Below are positions 41,088-50,504 of a DNA stretch of 64,000 nt, one piece after another (the first letter of the stretch is position 1; the number at the start of each line of letters is the position of its first letter). The position numbers and the translations under genes are program-made. Under the pieces are notes generated by a model. The model was not told the origin of the DNA and made no database searches. It saw nothing but the letters and a program-made list of their open reading frames with translations. This DNA is from UBA1426 sp050953365. GTDB taxonomy: Bacteria > Bacillota > Clostridia > Peptostreptococcales > Anaerovoracaceae. The DNA lies in NCBI GenBank assembly GCA_050953365.1, contig JBMNMN010000023.1, positions 1 to 64,000 of the forward strand, in the 5' to 3' direction.

Positions 41088-42440
41088 CTATAACTCAAAT
41101 TTTCGAATGGTGTATCGAAACTTTCCTGAACCGCTTACGGGAATATCCTCAACCATGCTGACATCAATCCGCGTTCCGGGCAACAGCTGCTCTGCCTTCG
41201 AAATAAACTCATCAATTTCCCTCTGATCAAACCCTTCGTCTCGTATGATGAACAAACGGGCAAAATCGGGACTTTCCTGGATAATCTGGAACTTACGAAT
41301 GGAATGCATGCGCCGGGACAAATGGTTAAAGGCATGCCCGTGGACAAATTTGCCGTCCACCGTGACAAACATATCATCCTCCCGCCCGTCAAGCTTATCC
41401 AAAACAGGCAGCCCCAGACCGCATTCACAGCTTTGGTCCGACAATGCGCCCCTGTCCCCTATTTGATATCGAAGCCTGGGCATCACACGGTTGTTCAGGT
41501 CCGTCACAAGCAAAACTCCGCTTTCCCCTGTCGGCAGGGTTTCGAAATTTACAGGGTCCACCACTTCAAGAATGGCATTTTCGGCGCTGATATGCATACT
41601 GCCTTTCCTGCATTGATAAGCGATGATACCGCCGTCCCTTGCGCCGTACTCATTAACCACCGGGCACCCGAAGGCCCTTTCTACGGTTTCTCTCTGAAAA
41701 TCGTGCAAAGTTTCCGCCGTGGAAACCACCGCTTTTAATTTCAAGCCGAGGCTTAGATTTTTCCCGATCATCAATTGTGAGAAGAGGGTCAAAGCCGAGG
41801 CGTAGCCGTAAATGTATTCCGGTTTGAAGCGTCGGATGGTCTTTACGTAGGTTTCGATCTGCTCGGCCCTAATAGAATATGCGGGGATCATAATCCTATT
41901 TTTCAGCCATCTTTCCTTCAGGCTGTATTTTCTCGTCTCATACCGGTTAAGTTCCAATGGATTTCCCCAGATCATCACACTGCGGCTTCCCGGCGTTATT
42001 CCCCACCAACTGAGTCCTCGCCACCTGGCTGCTTCATAGTACTCCACCATGTGCCGGTCCATATAAAATTTAACCGGTTCGCTGGTAGAGCCGCCGGTGT
42101 AGTTTTCAATCAAGGTTTTGCGGTCTGCATTTTGGGCCAGATAAGAATCGAAATTCTCTTTAAAACCGCCTTTTGTCAGCACAGGAAATTGACGCAACGC
42201 GCTTAAGGGATCTCTTTGGAGCTCCTCCTCTAAATGCTTGTACGGCGCGTACGCCGGCACATTATGGATGCAGTGAAGCAGAAGGGACTGCAGTTTTTGC
42301 CTTTGAAATGCAGCCAGTTCATCCGGCTGCAAATTCTGTGTTCTTTTAAGTTCTTCTGTTTTTCGACGGATTTGATTGCCCCGCCGCTTCTCCATATAAG
42401 GATAGACAAAGTTCTCTATTAGTAATTTCACACTGTCCAT
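41088..42440 (-). CDS. CapK/PaaK-like adenylate-forming enzyme
   Basis: The sequence follows the phenylacetate-CoA ligase/CapK family: NYTGGSTSEPVKFYMD (AMP-binding loop), NEYGARDGGIIAYQC, LLVTDLNN, MPRLRYQIGDRG and DDMFVTVDGKFVHG. Members near polysaccharide loci are thought to activate acyl or sugar acids for wall polymer modification. ATG 42440 has GGAG 5 nt upstream; an open frame extends to 42545. It is downstream of tagA and ltaS-like genes, in the wall-polymer region. Confidence 0.88.
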   Translation of the reverse strand: MDSVKLLIENFVYPYMEKRRGNQIRRKTEELKRTQNLQPDELAAFQRQKLQSLLLHCIHNVPAYAPYKHLEEELQRDPLSALRQFPVLTKGGFKENFDSYLAQNADRKTLIENYTGGSTSEPVKFYMDRHMVEYYEAARWRGLSWWGITPGSRSVMIWGNPLELNRYETRKYSLKERWLKNRIMIPAYSIRAEQIETYVKTIRRFKPEYIYGYASALTLFSQLMIGKNLSLGLKLKAVVSTAETLHDFQRETVERAFGCPVVNEYGARDGGIIAYQCRKGSMHISAENAILEVVDPVNFETLPTGESGVLLVTDLNNRVMPRLRYQIGDRGALSDQSCECGLGLPVLDKLDGREDDMFVTVDGKFVHGHAFNHLSRRMHSIRKFQIIQESPDFARLFIIRDEGFDQREIDEFISKAEQLLPGTRIDVSMVEDIPVSGSGKFRYTIRKFEL

Positions 42441-42573
42441 TTTATCTCCATGATATGTGAAAGCCACATACCGGACGCATTTGTCCGAATTAGTTTCAAT
42501 TACAACGCTACACTTCATTATATAAGAAAACACGGTCCATATCAATGAACCGTTCAGGGGTCTGTCTCCGTGG

Positions 42574-42672
42574 CTAAAAGTACTTTACATAAAAATGCAT
42601 GTCAACGGGCGTAAACCCGAGCTTCTTATAAAATGTCATCGCGCTTTCTTCCCTCAATATACATTTAATTGT
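42574..42672 (-). pseudogene. C-terminal fragment of a GNAT-type acetyltransferase
   Basis: The minus strand encodes ...EESAMTFYKKLGFTPVDMHF... ending at TAG 42576-42574, the typical last strand and helix of a GNAT acetyltransferase. No start or N-terminal domain is present, because the tagA gene ends immediately upstream at 42679. It is a gene relic. Confidence 0.65.
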
Positions 42673-42678
42673 TGCGAT

Positions 42679-43431
42679 CTACTTTGACAGCAATACTCGT
42701 ATCATAAACTTGGGCAGAGCCGCCATCCTCTTATATCGGGAAGGCTGTTGGGCAAGACGGTACAGCCACTCAAGCCCATGGTTACGGTAAAATTCCGGCG
42801 CCCGCTTTACAGTGCCTGCCCATACGTCTAAACTGCCGCCCACTCCGATGGCTGCCTTTACGCACAGGTCATCCCGATGGCGGGCTATGAATTTCTCCTG
42901 CTTGGGCGAACCGAGAGCCACACACAGGAAGTCTGCCCCGGAATTGTTGATGGCATCCACTATCTCCGGTTCCTCTTCTTCACTGAAATATCCGTGATGC
43001 GTGCCCGCGATTTTAAGCCCCGGAAAAGCCTCCTTCATCTTTGCCGCCGCCGCCTCCGCCACGCTCAAAGACCCGTCGCTTCCCGGACGGCTTCCGAGCA
43101 GATAGATGGATTTCCCTTCTCTTTCCAGCAAATCCAGAGCCCAATTAAGAAAATCGATCCCCGTCACTCTCTCTGTCAGAGGCGATCCCAGTAACCTGGA
43201 GGCATAGACCAGACCGATCCCGTCGGGAATGACCAGATCCGCCGACCGGATGATTTCCATCAATTCCGGATCCTTTCCCGCGTTGACAACGATCTCCGAA
43301 TTTGGCGTAACGATGAGACTGCAACCCTCCGACCGCATGAGTTCCTCCAGTTTTCCGGCGGCCTGCGCCATATCGACCATGTCAACGGGTATGCCTAAAA
43401 TCTCCAGTTTTTTTACTTCACTCACCATCAT
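42679..43431 (-). CDS. tagA: WecG/TagA/CpsF-family N-acetylmannosaminyltransferase
   Basis: The family pattern is clear: VTPNSEIVVNAGKDPEL, ADLVIPDGIGLVYASRLLG, ERVTGIDF, IYLLGSRPG, VALGSPKQEKFIARH and GVGGSLDVWAG, with the catalytic Asp and Thr of VTGID-type sites. These membrane-associated enzymes add ManNAc(A) to a lipid-linked GlcNAc during wall polymer synthesis. It overlaps the LtaS-like gene by 14 nt. WecC (46111) would supply ManNAcA. Confidence 0.93.
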   Translation of the reverse strand: MMVSEVKKLEILGIPVDMVDMAQAAGKLEELMRSEGCSLIVTPNSEIVVNAGKDPELMEIIRSADLVIPDGIGLVYASRLLGSPLTERVTGIDFLNWALDLLEREGKSIYLLGSRPGSDGSLSVAEAAAAKMKEAFPGLKIAGTHHGYFSEEEEPEIVDAINNSGADFLCVALGSPKQEKFIARHRDDLCVKAAIGVGGSLDVWAGTVKRAPEFYRNHGLEWLYRLAQQPSRYKRMAALPKFMIRVLLSK

Positions 43432-45409
43432 CGGCCTCCTCAGCTATCATTCCGGCTGTCTCCCCGGATTCTTTCCTGTCGGCTCCGGCAGTGACCTCTA
43501 AGCCGCTGCCGCTCCTCTGAAATTCCGCTAGGGAGTTCTCCTCCAAGCATTTTTCCGACGCGGCGATCAGAGCCATAGATCTCTCTGCAAGGCTGCTAAG
43601 CCCATCCAAGGGCAGTTCCTCCCCGGTGTCGATAGACCATGCCTTGCTGTTTTCAAAAACCATATCATAGGACATCCAAAAAGCGATGTCATCCGTTATA
43701 AAGGATCCGCGAGGCGCATAGCGATTCTGAGCAACAAAGCCCGCCTCCGCAGTGAGCAAATTCTGCCCCAGATAGATGGTGTCAAGTTCTTCAAAGCCCA
43801 TTAGATACGCCATTGTGGGCAAAAAATCCATCTGCCCGCCGGCAATATTATAGGTCCTATTAATCGTTTCTCCGGGAATATGAATAATCAGTGGCACGTT
43901 GGCCATGGCATCGAAACGATAGGGCTTCCCAAGGAACTCGCTCATCAGTTCTTCATTGTTCTCATCCTTTTGCGCCAGTCCAAAGTGGTCCCCGTAGATG
44001 GCAATCACCGAGTTCTCATAAAGACCCGCTTCCTTCAGCGCTTCAAGAAACACTCCGATTGCATAATCCGAGTAAGCCGTGCTGTTCAAATAGTTGCCAA
44101 ACCTAGTCCCTTGATGCTTTTCGGATAAGCGCAATCTGCAGTACTTCTCATCCATGACAAAGGGAGTGTGGTTTGACAAAGAAACCATAAAGCTGTAAAA
44201 AGGCTGGGACTGCTGCTTTAAATACTCTACCGACTGCAGATAAAATTCTTCGTCAAGAATCCCCCAACCATGAATCACCGAAGGTTCATAGCCCGCCGCA
44301 TCGATAAACAGGTCAAAGCCCTGCGCCGGATACATGTCTCTGCGGCTCCAAAATGCCCCGTCGTAGCCGTGCATAGCTACAGTAGAGTAGCCCCTCTCCT
44401 TCAGAAGAACAGGCAGTCCCCGAAATGTATTTTCTTTATACAGCTCATAAGTGTAACTCTTTTCTGTCCCATAAAGTGAATTGTTGGTGGCAAATTCAGC
44501 ATCGGAAGTATTGCCTGCGGCGATCTGCATATAGTAGCGGTCAAAATATAGCGTTCCTTCCCCACGGACCAGGCGGTTCAGATTCGGTGTAATCTCCTGC
44601 CCTTCATATTCCCTGTTGATAACGAAGTTCTGCAGAGCCTCCATTTGAATAACTATGAGATTTCTCCCCTCTGCAATGCCGAAAAGGCTGTCCTCCGGTT
44701 CTTCTTCAATAATGTAAAAAACTTCTTGGCTAAGTTCGGCATGCTGCGATCCGAAGGTAGTAGTGGTCTGAAGCATATCCTTTATCCGCGCGGAAAAGAA
44801 TTCCAAATTCCCTGCAGAACGCAAGGTGCTGCTTACACTCACGCTGCCTAGAACCAGAAAAGAGACCGTCGCCACCAGCAGCGCGGCGGAAAATCGTTCT
44901 CTCCGAATTGGTGAAAACCATTCTTCCCCGTTGGCAAATTGCCCTTTTCGGATAACTCCAAATTGCTCATCTCCCACTGTAGAAAGCCGCTCTTTCCCTG
45001 CAGCAGCAAGCCTTATTTTATATATACTCACAGCAAGCAGCGGGAGATCGAGAAACACCATCCAAAACTCCGGCCGAATCACAGCCTTTATTACATCTCC
45101 AACATCCCCCAGATACTTGACCGAACCGACCAGATTCAGCGACACATATCCGCTAAAATATGCATTATGGGTGACGTCACAGAACATCAGCACGGAAAAC
45201 AGCACGTAAAGCCCGTATGGAACCCATAGATTTTTAAAGCTTCCAAATAAAAGGATTAAAATTAAAGCCGTTGCAATCCATAGAAACAGTAGATTACCTT
45301 GGATATCCATCAAACGGTAAAACAACAGGGGCTTTATGATCAAGCACCCCGCAACCAGCAGCTTCCAAGGATTAAATGTATTAATTGTCATAGGATCATT
45401 TGCTCCCAT
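43418..45409 (-). CDS. LTA synthase-family sulfatase-fold membrane enzyme
   Basis: Five membrane segments occupy about 1-205 with an odd repeated hydrophilic loop (about 140-170). The extracellular sulfatase-like domain has the catalytic Thr in AAGNTSDAEF, the start IVIQMEALQNFV, SNHTPFVM and YGDHFG metal ligands. It probably transfers glycerol-phosphate or a related group to wall polymer. ATG 45391 (Met7) could be the true start because GGGAG lies 11 nt before it. It overlaps tagA, forming a two-gene unit. Confidence 0.92.
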   Translation of the reverse strand: MGANDPMTINTFNPWKLLVAGCLIIKPLLFYRLMDIQGNLLFLWIATALILILLFGSFKNLWVPYGLYVLFSVLMFCDVTHNAYFSGYVSLNLVGSVKYLGDVGDVIKAVIRPEFWMVFLDLPLLAVSIYKIRLAAAGKERLSTVGDEQFGVIRKGQFANGEEWFSPIRRERFSAALLVATVSFLVLGSVSVSSTLRSAGNLEFFSARIKDMLQTTTTFGSQHAELSQEVFYIIEEEPEDSLFGIAEGRNLIVIQMEALQNFVINREYEGQEITPNLNRLVRGEGTLYFDRYYMQIAAGNTSDAEFATNNSLYGTEKSYTYELYKENTFRGLPVLLKERGYSTVAMHGYDGAFWSRRDMYPAQGFDLFIDAAGYEPSVIHGWGILDEEFYLQSVEYLKQQSQPFYSFMVSLSNHTPFVMDEKYCRLRLSEKHQGTRFGNYLNSTAYSDYAIGVFLEALKEAGLYENSVIAIYGDHFGLAQKDENNEELMSEFLGKPYRFDAMANVPLIIHIPGETINRTYNIAGGQMDFLPTMAYLMGFEELDTIYLGQNLLTAEAGFVAQNRYAPRGSFITDDIAFWMSYDMVFENSKAWSIDTGEELPLDGLSSLAERSMALIAASEKCLEENSLAEFQRSGSGLEVTAGADRKESGETAGMIAEEADDGE

Positions 45410-45419
45410 AATAGTTAAT

Positions 45420-46030
45420 ATGAACCTTCTTTTGGCCTGGCCTTCACGGCCCCATTTTCGGCCTTTCCATTTTCGGCCTTTCCATCGGCCCGGTCTCTTT
45501 TCTTTACATCAGAATAAATATATGCTATCATTTATCTGCTTTAAATTGTAGGGCTATTTTAAAATATTTTTGAAAATCGGCGATTGGATCGCCTCTTAAC
45601 GGTGAGGGCGGATAAGAATCCGTCTGTTTTCGTTTTAGTGATCTGCATTGTTTTGCAGGGTAAACCAAACATACAAATTAGCCGAAACGTTACTGCCGGA
45701 CTTTAGACATAAGGCATAATGCAATATTAAAGATAGGCATTAGGAATAAGGCATAACGCAATATTAAAGTTAGACATTAGGCTTAATGTATACGCAATAT
45801 TAGAGTTAGACATTAGGCATAATGCATGCGCAATATTAGAGTTAGACATTAGGCATTAGACATTAGGCATAACGCATACGCAATATAAAGTTAGACATTA
45901 GACATTAGACATTACGCAATATTAAAGTTAGGCATTAGGAATAAGGCATAACACAATAATAAAGTTAGACATTAGGCATAATGCATGCGCAATATTAGAG
46001 TTAGACATTAGGCATTAGGCTAAACTTGAA
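45420..46030 (+). repeat. Repeat-filled gap between the LtaS-like gene and wecC
   Basis: At 45440-45495 GGCC-rich units (CATTTTCGGCCTTTC) repeat two to three times. From about 45700 to 46030 roughly nine copies of a composite unit occur, built from TTAGACATTAGGCATAATGC and ACGCAATATTAAAG, some with TTAGACA doubled or tripled. No gene is visible. An AGGGAG site just before 46111 belongs to wecC. Confidence 0.88.
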
Positions 46031-46110
46031 GACATAATGCTATATTTTATTAGAGACAATTAGCAGGGAGCAATTACAACGTACAAAGGATAAATCAAGG
46101 GAGAAAATCA

Positions 46111-47373
46111 ATGAAGATTTGCGTGATCGGTTTAGGCTATATCGGACTTCCAACAGCTGCAATGTTCGCCTCCGCAGGCGTCTCAGTCGTCGGCGTTGAC
46201 CGCAATCCAAGGATCATAGAAGCATTGAATCGGGGGGCAATTATCATCGAGGAAAAAGGGCTCGGAGATCTGGTCAGCCGTGTGGTGAAGGAAGGCACCC
46301 TTCGAGGCTCCTTAACGCCGGAAGAAGCCGATGCCTTCATTATTGCCGTTCCCACGCCCATTACCGAAGATAAAAAAGCCGATATGAGCTATGTGGTCTC
46401 AGCAACAGAAAGCATTGTCCCTTGGCTGAGGCCCGGAAACACGGTTATATTGGAATCCACCTCCCCCGTAGGTACGGTGGACGAGCTCATGCTTCCCATT
46501 TTAGAGAAATCCGGTCTGAAAATCGGAACCGAACTCTTTGTGGGCCATTCTCCCGAACGTGTTATTCCCGGACAAATTCTCAAGGAGCTTGTTAATAACA
46601 GCCGCATTGCCGGTGGCATAAATCCCCAATCGGCCCAGCGGATTGCGGAGATATATAAAACCTTCGTTCAAGGCGATATCTACACGACGGATACCCGCAC
46701 TGCCGAGCTCTGCAAGGTGGCGGAAAACACCTTCCGAGACGTGAACATCGCTTTCGCTAACGAACTTGCAAAGATATGCGAAAACTTAGGAGTCAATGTA
46801 TGGGAGGCCATCAATCTGTGCAATAAGCATCCCCGGGTCAACATCCACCAACCCGGCCCCGGCGTAGGCGGCCATTGCATCGCCGTCGATCCTTGGTTTA
46901 TCGTGGAAAAGCAGCCGGATACGGCAGAGATGATTCACTTAAGCCGCAATATAAACGATTCCATGCCTTCCCATGTGGCGTCGGAAATTTTGGAGATTCT
47001 GGGCGAAATTAAAGATCCGGTTGTAACCGTTTTAGGCGTTACCTATAAACCCAATGTGGACGATACGAGAGAGAGCCCCGTCTTGCATCTAATAGAGATT
47101 CTGAAGCAGCAGAATATAAACGTGCGGGCTTTTGATCCCTACGTGACGCCTCAGGATAGCGCAGAAGATATTAGCAGCAGTGATCTGGAAGAAGCAGTGA
47201 AAGGAAGCGATTTGCTGGTACTCGGTGTCCATCATGATGAGTTTAAAGACCTTCCCTTCCAAACTCTGGGGAGGTTGATGCGGCACAGGAATTTCTACGA
47301 TACCCGCAACTTCGTTTCTGCCTCATTGGCTGAGGAGGCCGGCTTCCGGTATTATCTCCTGGGCAGCAAATAG
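46111..47373 (+). CDS. wecC: UDP-N-acetyl-D-mannosaminuronate dehydrogenase
   Basis: It oxidises UDP-ManNAc to UDP-ManNAcA with NAD. The N-terminal Rossmann motif is GLGYIGLPTAAMFA. VGHSPERVIPG, AELCKVAENTFRDVNIAFANE and the catalytic-Cys motif GVGGHCIAVDPWF distinguish it from UDP-glucose dehydrogenase. GVTYKPNVDDTRESP marks the C-terminal domain. It stands alone on the plus strand between two large repeat blocks and fits the wall-polymer locus. Confidence 0.95.
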   Translation: MKICVIGLGYIGLPTAAMFASAGVSVVGVDRNPRIIEALNRGAIIIEEKGLGDLVSRVVKEGTLRGSLTPEEADAFIIAVPTPITEDKKADMSYVVSATESIVPWLRPGNTVILESTSPVGTVDELMLPILEKSGLKIGTELFVGHSPERVIPGQILKELVNNSRIAGGINPQSAQRIAEIYKTFVQGDIYTTDTRTAELCKVAENTFRDVNIAFANELAKICENLGVNVWEAINLCNKHPRVNIHQPGPGVGGHCIAVDPWFIVEKQPDTAEMIHLSRNINDSMPSHVASEILEILGEIKDPVVTVLGVTYKPNVDDTRESPVLHLIEILKQQNINVRAFDPYVTPQDSAEDISSSDLEEAVKGSDLLVLGVHHDEFKDLPFQTLGRLMRHRNFYDTRNFVSASLAEEAGFRYYLLGSK

Positions 47374-47394
47374 CAAATAGAATTGTTTCTTAGT

Positions 47395-47795
47395 AGAGGC
47401 CTGTCATTTATAGCCATCTACGATAGTCATTTATTATAGCATTTGTTATAGCATCAGCGATAACCATCTGTTATAGCCATCTTTCTTATAGCATTTTTCG
47501 CCTGACAAGATCATCATCAGTAATAACCGTCTGTTATAGCCATCAGCAATGACCATCTGTTATTGCCATCAGCAATAGCCATCTGTTATTGCCATCTTTC
47601 TTATAGCATTTTTCGCCTGACAAGATCATCATCAGTAATAACCATCTGTTATTGCCATCAGCAATGACCGTCTGTTATTGCCATCAGCAATGACCATCTG
47701 TTATTGCCATCAGCAATGACCGTCTGTTAATGACCATCTGTTATTGCCATCAGCGATAGCCATCTGTTATTGCCATCAGCGATAGCCATCAGGGC
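47395..47795 (+). repeat. 26-bp degenerate tandem array with higher-order duplication
   Basis: About thirteen copies of a unit near GACCATCTGTTATTGCCATC plus AGCAAT. A longer block containing CTTATAGCATTTTTCGCCTG appears twice (near 47485 and 47597), so the array also grew by block duplication. There are no unique spacers, so it is not CRISPR. Confidence 0.9.
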
Positions 47796-47843
47796 CTATT
47801 TCGAAAATCCTTATAGGCCTAGATGGCTTGACAATTTCTATAT

Positions 47844-48500
47844 TTGAACCTATTTCCCGCTGTTAAAGCAGGTTTATGATCATAATAACCAGATATTTAG
47901 GTATAACTCTATAATGTTACATAGAATGTGAACCTACTTTTCTCAACTTCATAGGCTTTTTACTCCGGCTATTTTCTTATTTAAACCTATTTCGTCTGCC
48001 AAATACAAGATTTGAAGCTTAAAAAAACATAATATAGGTCTACTTCTACAATGTTAGATGTAAGGTAAACCTACTTTTCTCTAGTTTATAGGTTTTCTGC
48101 TCCGGCTATTTTTCTTTTTTAAACCTATTTCGTCTGCCAAATACAAGATTTGAAGCTTAAAAAAACATAATATAGGTCTAATATTACAATGTCGGATGTG
48201 ATGTGAACCTACTTTTCCTTAGTTCATAGGTTTTCTGCTCCGGCTATTTTTCTTTTTTAAACCTATTTCGTCTGCCAAATACAAGATTTGAAGCTTAAAA
48301 AAACATAATATAGGTCTACTTTTACAATGTTAGTTGTAAGGTAAACCTACTTTTCTCTAGTTTATGGTTTTCTGCTCCGGCCGTTTTTCTTTTTTAAACC
48401 TATTTCTTCTGCCAAATAGAAAATCTGAAGCTTAAAATGACATAATAGACATAATATAGGTCTACTATTACAATGTCGGATGTGATGTGAACCTAATTCC
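47844..48500 (+). repeat. About 137-bp composite repeat, five copies
   Basis: Successive copies start near 47844 (diverged), 47981, 48118, 48256 and 48396 (partial). Each contains AACCTATTTCGTCTGCCAAA, an inner AATATAGGTCTAC, AAACCTACTTTTC and TATAGGTTTTCTGCTCCGGC. The ACCTA and TAGGT arms can pair within a unit. No open frame runs through it. Confidence 0.92.
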
Positions 48501-48539
48501 ATTATAACCTGATTCCATTATAATCAATCCGCCATGGTT

Positions 48540-48580
48540 ATTACGTCCACAAAAAGGAAACGGACCGCGTAGGGTCCATT
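48540..48580 (-). terminator. Possible weak terminator after the O-antigen ligase gene
   Basis: GGACC and GGTCC arms (around GGACCGCGTAGGGTCC) are followed on the minus strand by GTTTCCTTTTT. The stem is short, so this is tentative. Confidence 0.4.
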
Positions 48581-48659
48581 TATTTTGAATTGAAGGCATG
48601 ATCTTTAGGAACCGATTTGATATTCGCATATTCCCTTGCACATGCGGCAGCATCAGCAA

Positions 48660-50300
48660 TCAGTTTGGAATCTGATCCGCCTTGGGCTTTGAAAAGAAGC
48701 CCAGATACATGAGCATGGCAGCCAGACCCCAGAAATAGGCCATCATATAGGGCTCTTCAAAGATGTTTTCAAAGTAGCAGTGGACCAAGACGCCGCATAG
48801 TCCGGAAAAAATGCCTACCGCCATGGCTTTTTCGTTTCCGACGGCCCGCAGAAGCGGCTCCATTCCGGAAGAGAATTTCGTACCGCTGCGGTAGATAGCC
48901 CGCAAGCCCCAAATCAGCAGCCCTGCCAGCAGCAGCAGGAAAAAGGCGATCCCGATATATCCCATCTCCACCATGGTCTTCAGATAGTAGTTGTCCATGT
49001 AGAAATAACTGAATTCCTCCGTCTCATCCAAGAGCTTGTTGTTCATAGCAACAGCCCCGCCGAAACGGCCCAACCCAAAACCTGTCCAGGGGTTGTTCTC
49101 CATCAAAAGAAGCCGCCCGGTTGCCCATCGCAAAGCTCTGCCTCCTACAGCGGAGGCCTCCGCATAGTCGCTGGTAAACAGATACGTCAGCCGGGACGTA
49201 ATGGAAGGGACGAAAACCAAAACCGATGCCACGGCGGCTCCGAGAACCACCAGCAACCTCCTGTCCATGTAAAGCGCGAAAAGAATAACGGCTACCACCA
49301 TGCCTACCCAGGCGCCCCGGGAGAAGGTAAACAGCAGGCAAAGACACATAATCCCCGTCACTCCCAGGAAAAACAGTTTCGCCCAAATCCTCTTGCAATA
49401 ATAAATCATGGAAGCCGCAAGAGGTGCCGTCAGAACGATCAGCGAACCGAATATATTGGGACTACCCGTGAGCGAAAACACCCGGGTCCGGACGCCCATC
49501 TCCGTCTGGCTCACCCAGCCCGCCGGTATAGGCACGGCAATGATGTATTGATAGATTCCATGAAGGCTGAGCAGCGCGCCCATCCCAAGCAGCCCATAGA
49601 AAACCAGCTTGAAATCTCGGTCATTTTCAACAAGCCGAATCACCAGGAAGAACCAGACCATGTAGGTTACCACGGCCCTGTACCCGGCAAAGGCCACCGC
49701 CGGATACGGCGCCACCAGTGACATGAGAAGGAACCCGACGGCCATAAATAGAATAATATATCCGTCCACGGGAGTCTCCCTGCCGATGGCTTTGCTCTGT
49801 CCCAGCGCCTTCCTCCATAGGATCAGAAAGGCGGCGGCAAAAATAAAGAGTTCTTCCCAAACGGAGGCAAAGAAACCTAAGGAGATCTTATCGCGGATGA
49901 TGTATTCCAACGGAAGGTAGAAAGCAAACGCCACAAGCAGCCATTGGCGAAGGCTCAGCCTGTGAATCTGCTCAAACACAAAGCTTCCCTTTGTGATGCG
50001 AAAATACGTATCTCGAAGCAGAACCAGCAAACGATAGAAAAGGCTCTGCTGCAGTACACGGCCGACAGAAAGCAACAGGTTGCGCAACCTCCCAAGAGCC
50101 CTGCCGTAGCGAGAGAAAGCAGCCGTGTTCTCCACATCGCAGAAACGAGTCCATATCTTCCTTGTATATGAAATCTCGTAGTTACTTTTCAAAAAAATAG
50201 ATAACCTGCCTAGCGCGCTGTGTGGCCAGGCATTGTATAATGCCAAAACGAAGGCCCTCAATCCTTTAAAAATCCAGCTGTTCTGAATAATCCCTGTCAT
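48660..50300 (-). CDS. O-antigen ligase/polymerase-family membrane protein (Wzy_C)
   Basis: The 546-residue protein has a soluble N-terminal region (about 1-110), then about ten to twelve membrane segments and the large extracytoplasmic loop typical of Wzy_C proteins (SLTGSPNIFGSLIVL, FTFSRGAWVG, NNPWTGFGLGRFGG). It would join or polymerise lipid-linked glycan repeats outside the membrane. The start ATG 50300 has GAGGTG upstream. It follows the DUF4330 gene across a repeat array. Confidence 0.88.
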   Translation of the reverse strand: MTGIIQNSWIFKGLRAFVLALYNAWPHSALGRLSIFLKSNYEISYTRKIWTRFCDVENTAAFSRYGRALGRLRNLLLSVGRVLQQSLFYRLLVLLRDTYFRITKGSFVFEQIHRLSLRQWLLVAFAFYLPLEYIIRDKISLGFFASVWEELFIFAAAFLILWRKALGQSKAIGRETPVDGYIILFMAVGFLLMSLVAPYPAVAFAGYRAVVTYMVWFFLVIRLVENDRDFKLVFYGLLGMGALLSLHGIYQYIIAVPIPAGWVSQTEMGVRTRVFSLTGSPNIFGSLIVLTAPLAASMIYYCKRIWAKLFFLGVTGIMCLCLLFTFSRGAWVGMVVAVILFALYMDRRLLVVLGAAVASVLVFVPSITSRLTYLFTSDYAEASAVGGRALRWATGRLLLMENNPWTGFGLGRFGGAVAMNNKLLDETEEFSYFYMDNYYLKTMVEMGYIGIAFFLLLLAGLLIWGLRAIYRSGTKFSSGMEPLLRAVGNEKAMAVGIFSGLCGVLVHCYFENIFEEPYMMAYFWGLAAMLMYLGFFSKPKADQIPN

Positions 50301-50311
50301 GCATTCACCTC

Positions 50312-50504
50312 AGGCTATCGGCCGATTTGCAACTTGCGAATAAACCCGCCGATTTCCATCTTGAAAACTTACCTGCTGATTTCCGTCTTGCAAACTTACC
50401 GGCTGATTTCCGTCTTACAAACTTACCGGCTGATTTTCGACTTTCAAACTTATCGACCGACTTGCGACTAGCGATCACACTCGCCGATTCAGCGTAACGG
50501 CCTA
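50312..50504 (-). repeat. 27-bp array between the DUF4330 and ligase genes
   Basis: Five to six units close to AAGACGGAAATCAGCCGGTA plus AGTTTGC at a 27-bp period. The unit resembles the DUF4330 gene end (GAGATCGGCCAGTAG against GAAATCAGCCGGTAAG). One frame stays open and would give a repeated RRKSAGKFA peptide. Confidence 0.85.

Noticed and set aside
47395..47795. CRISPR array
   Set aside because: Repeats are head-to-tail and degenerate with no unique spacers of even length, and no cas genes are in the window.
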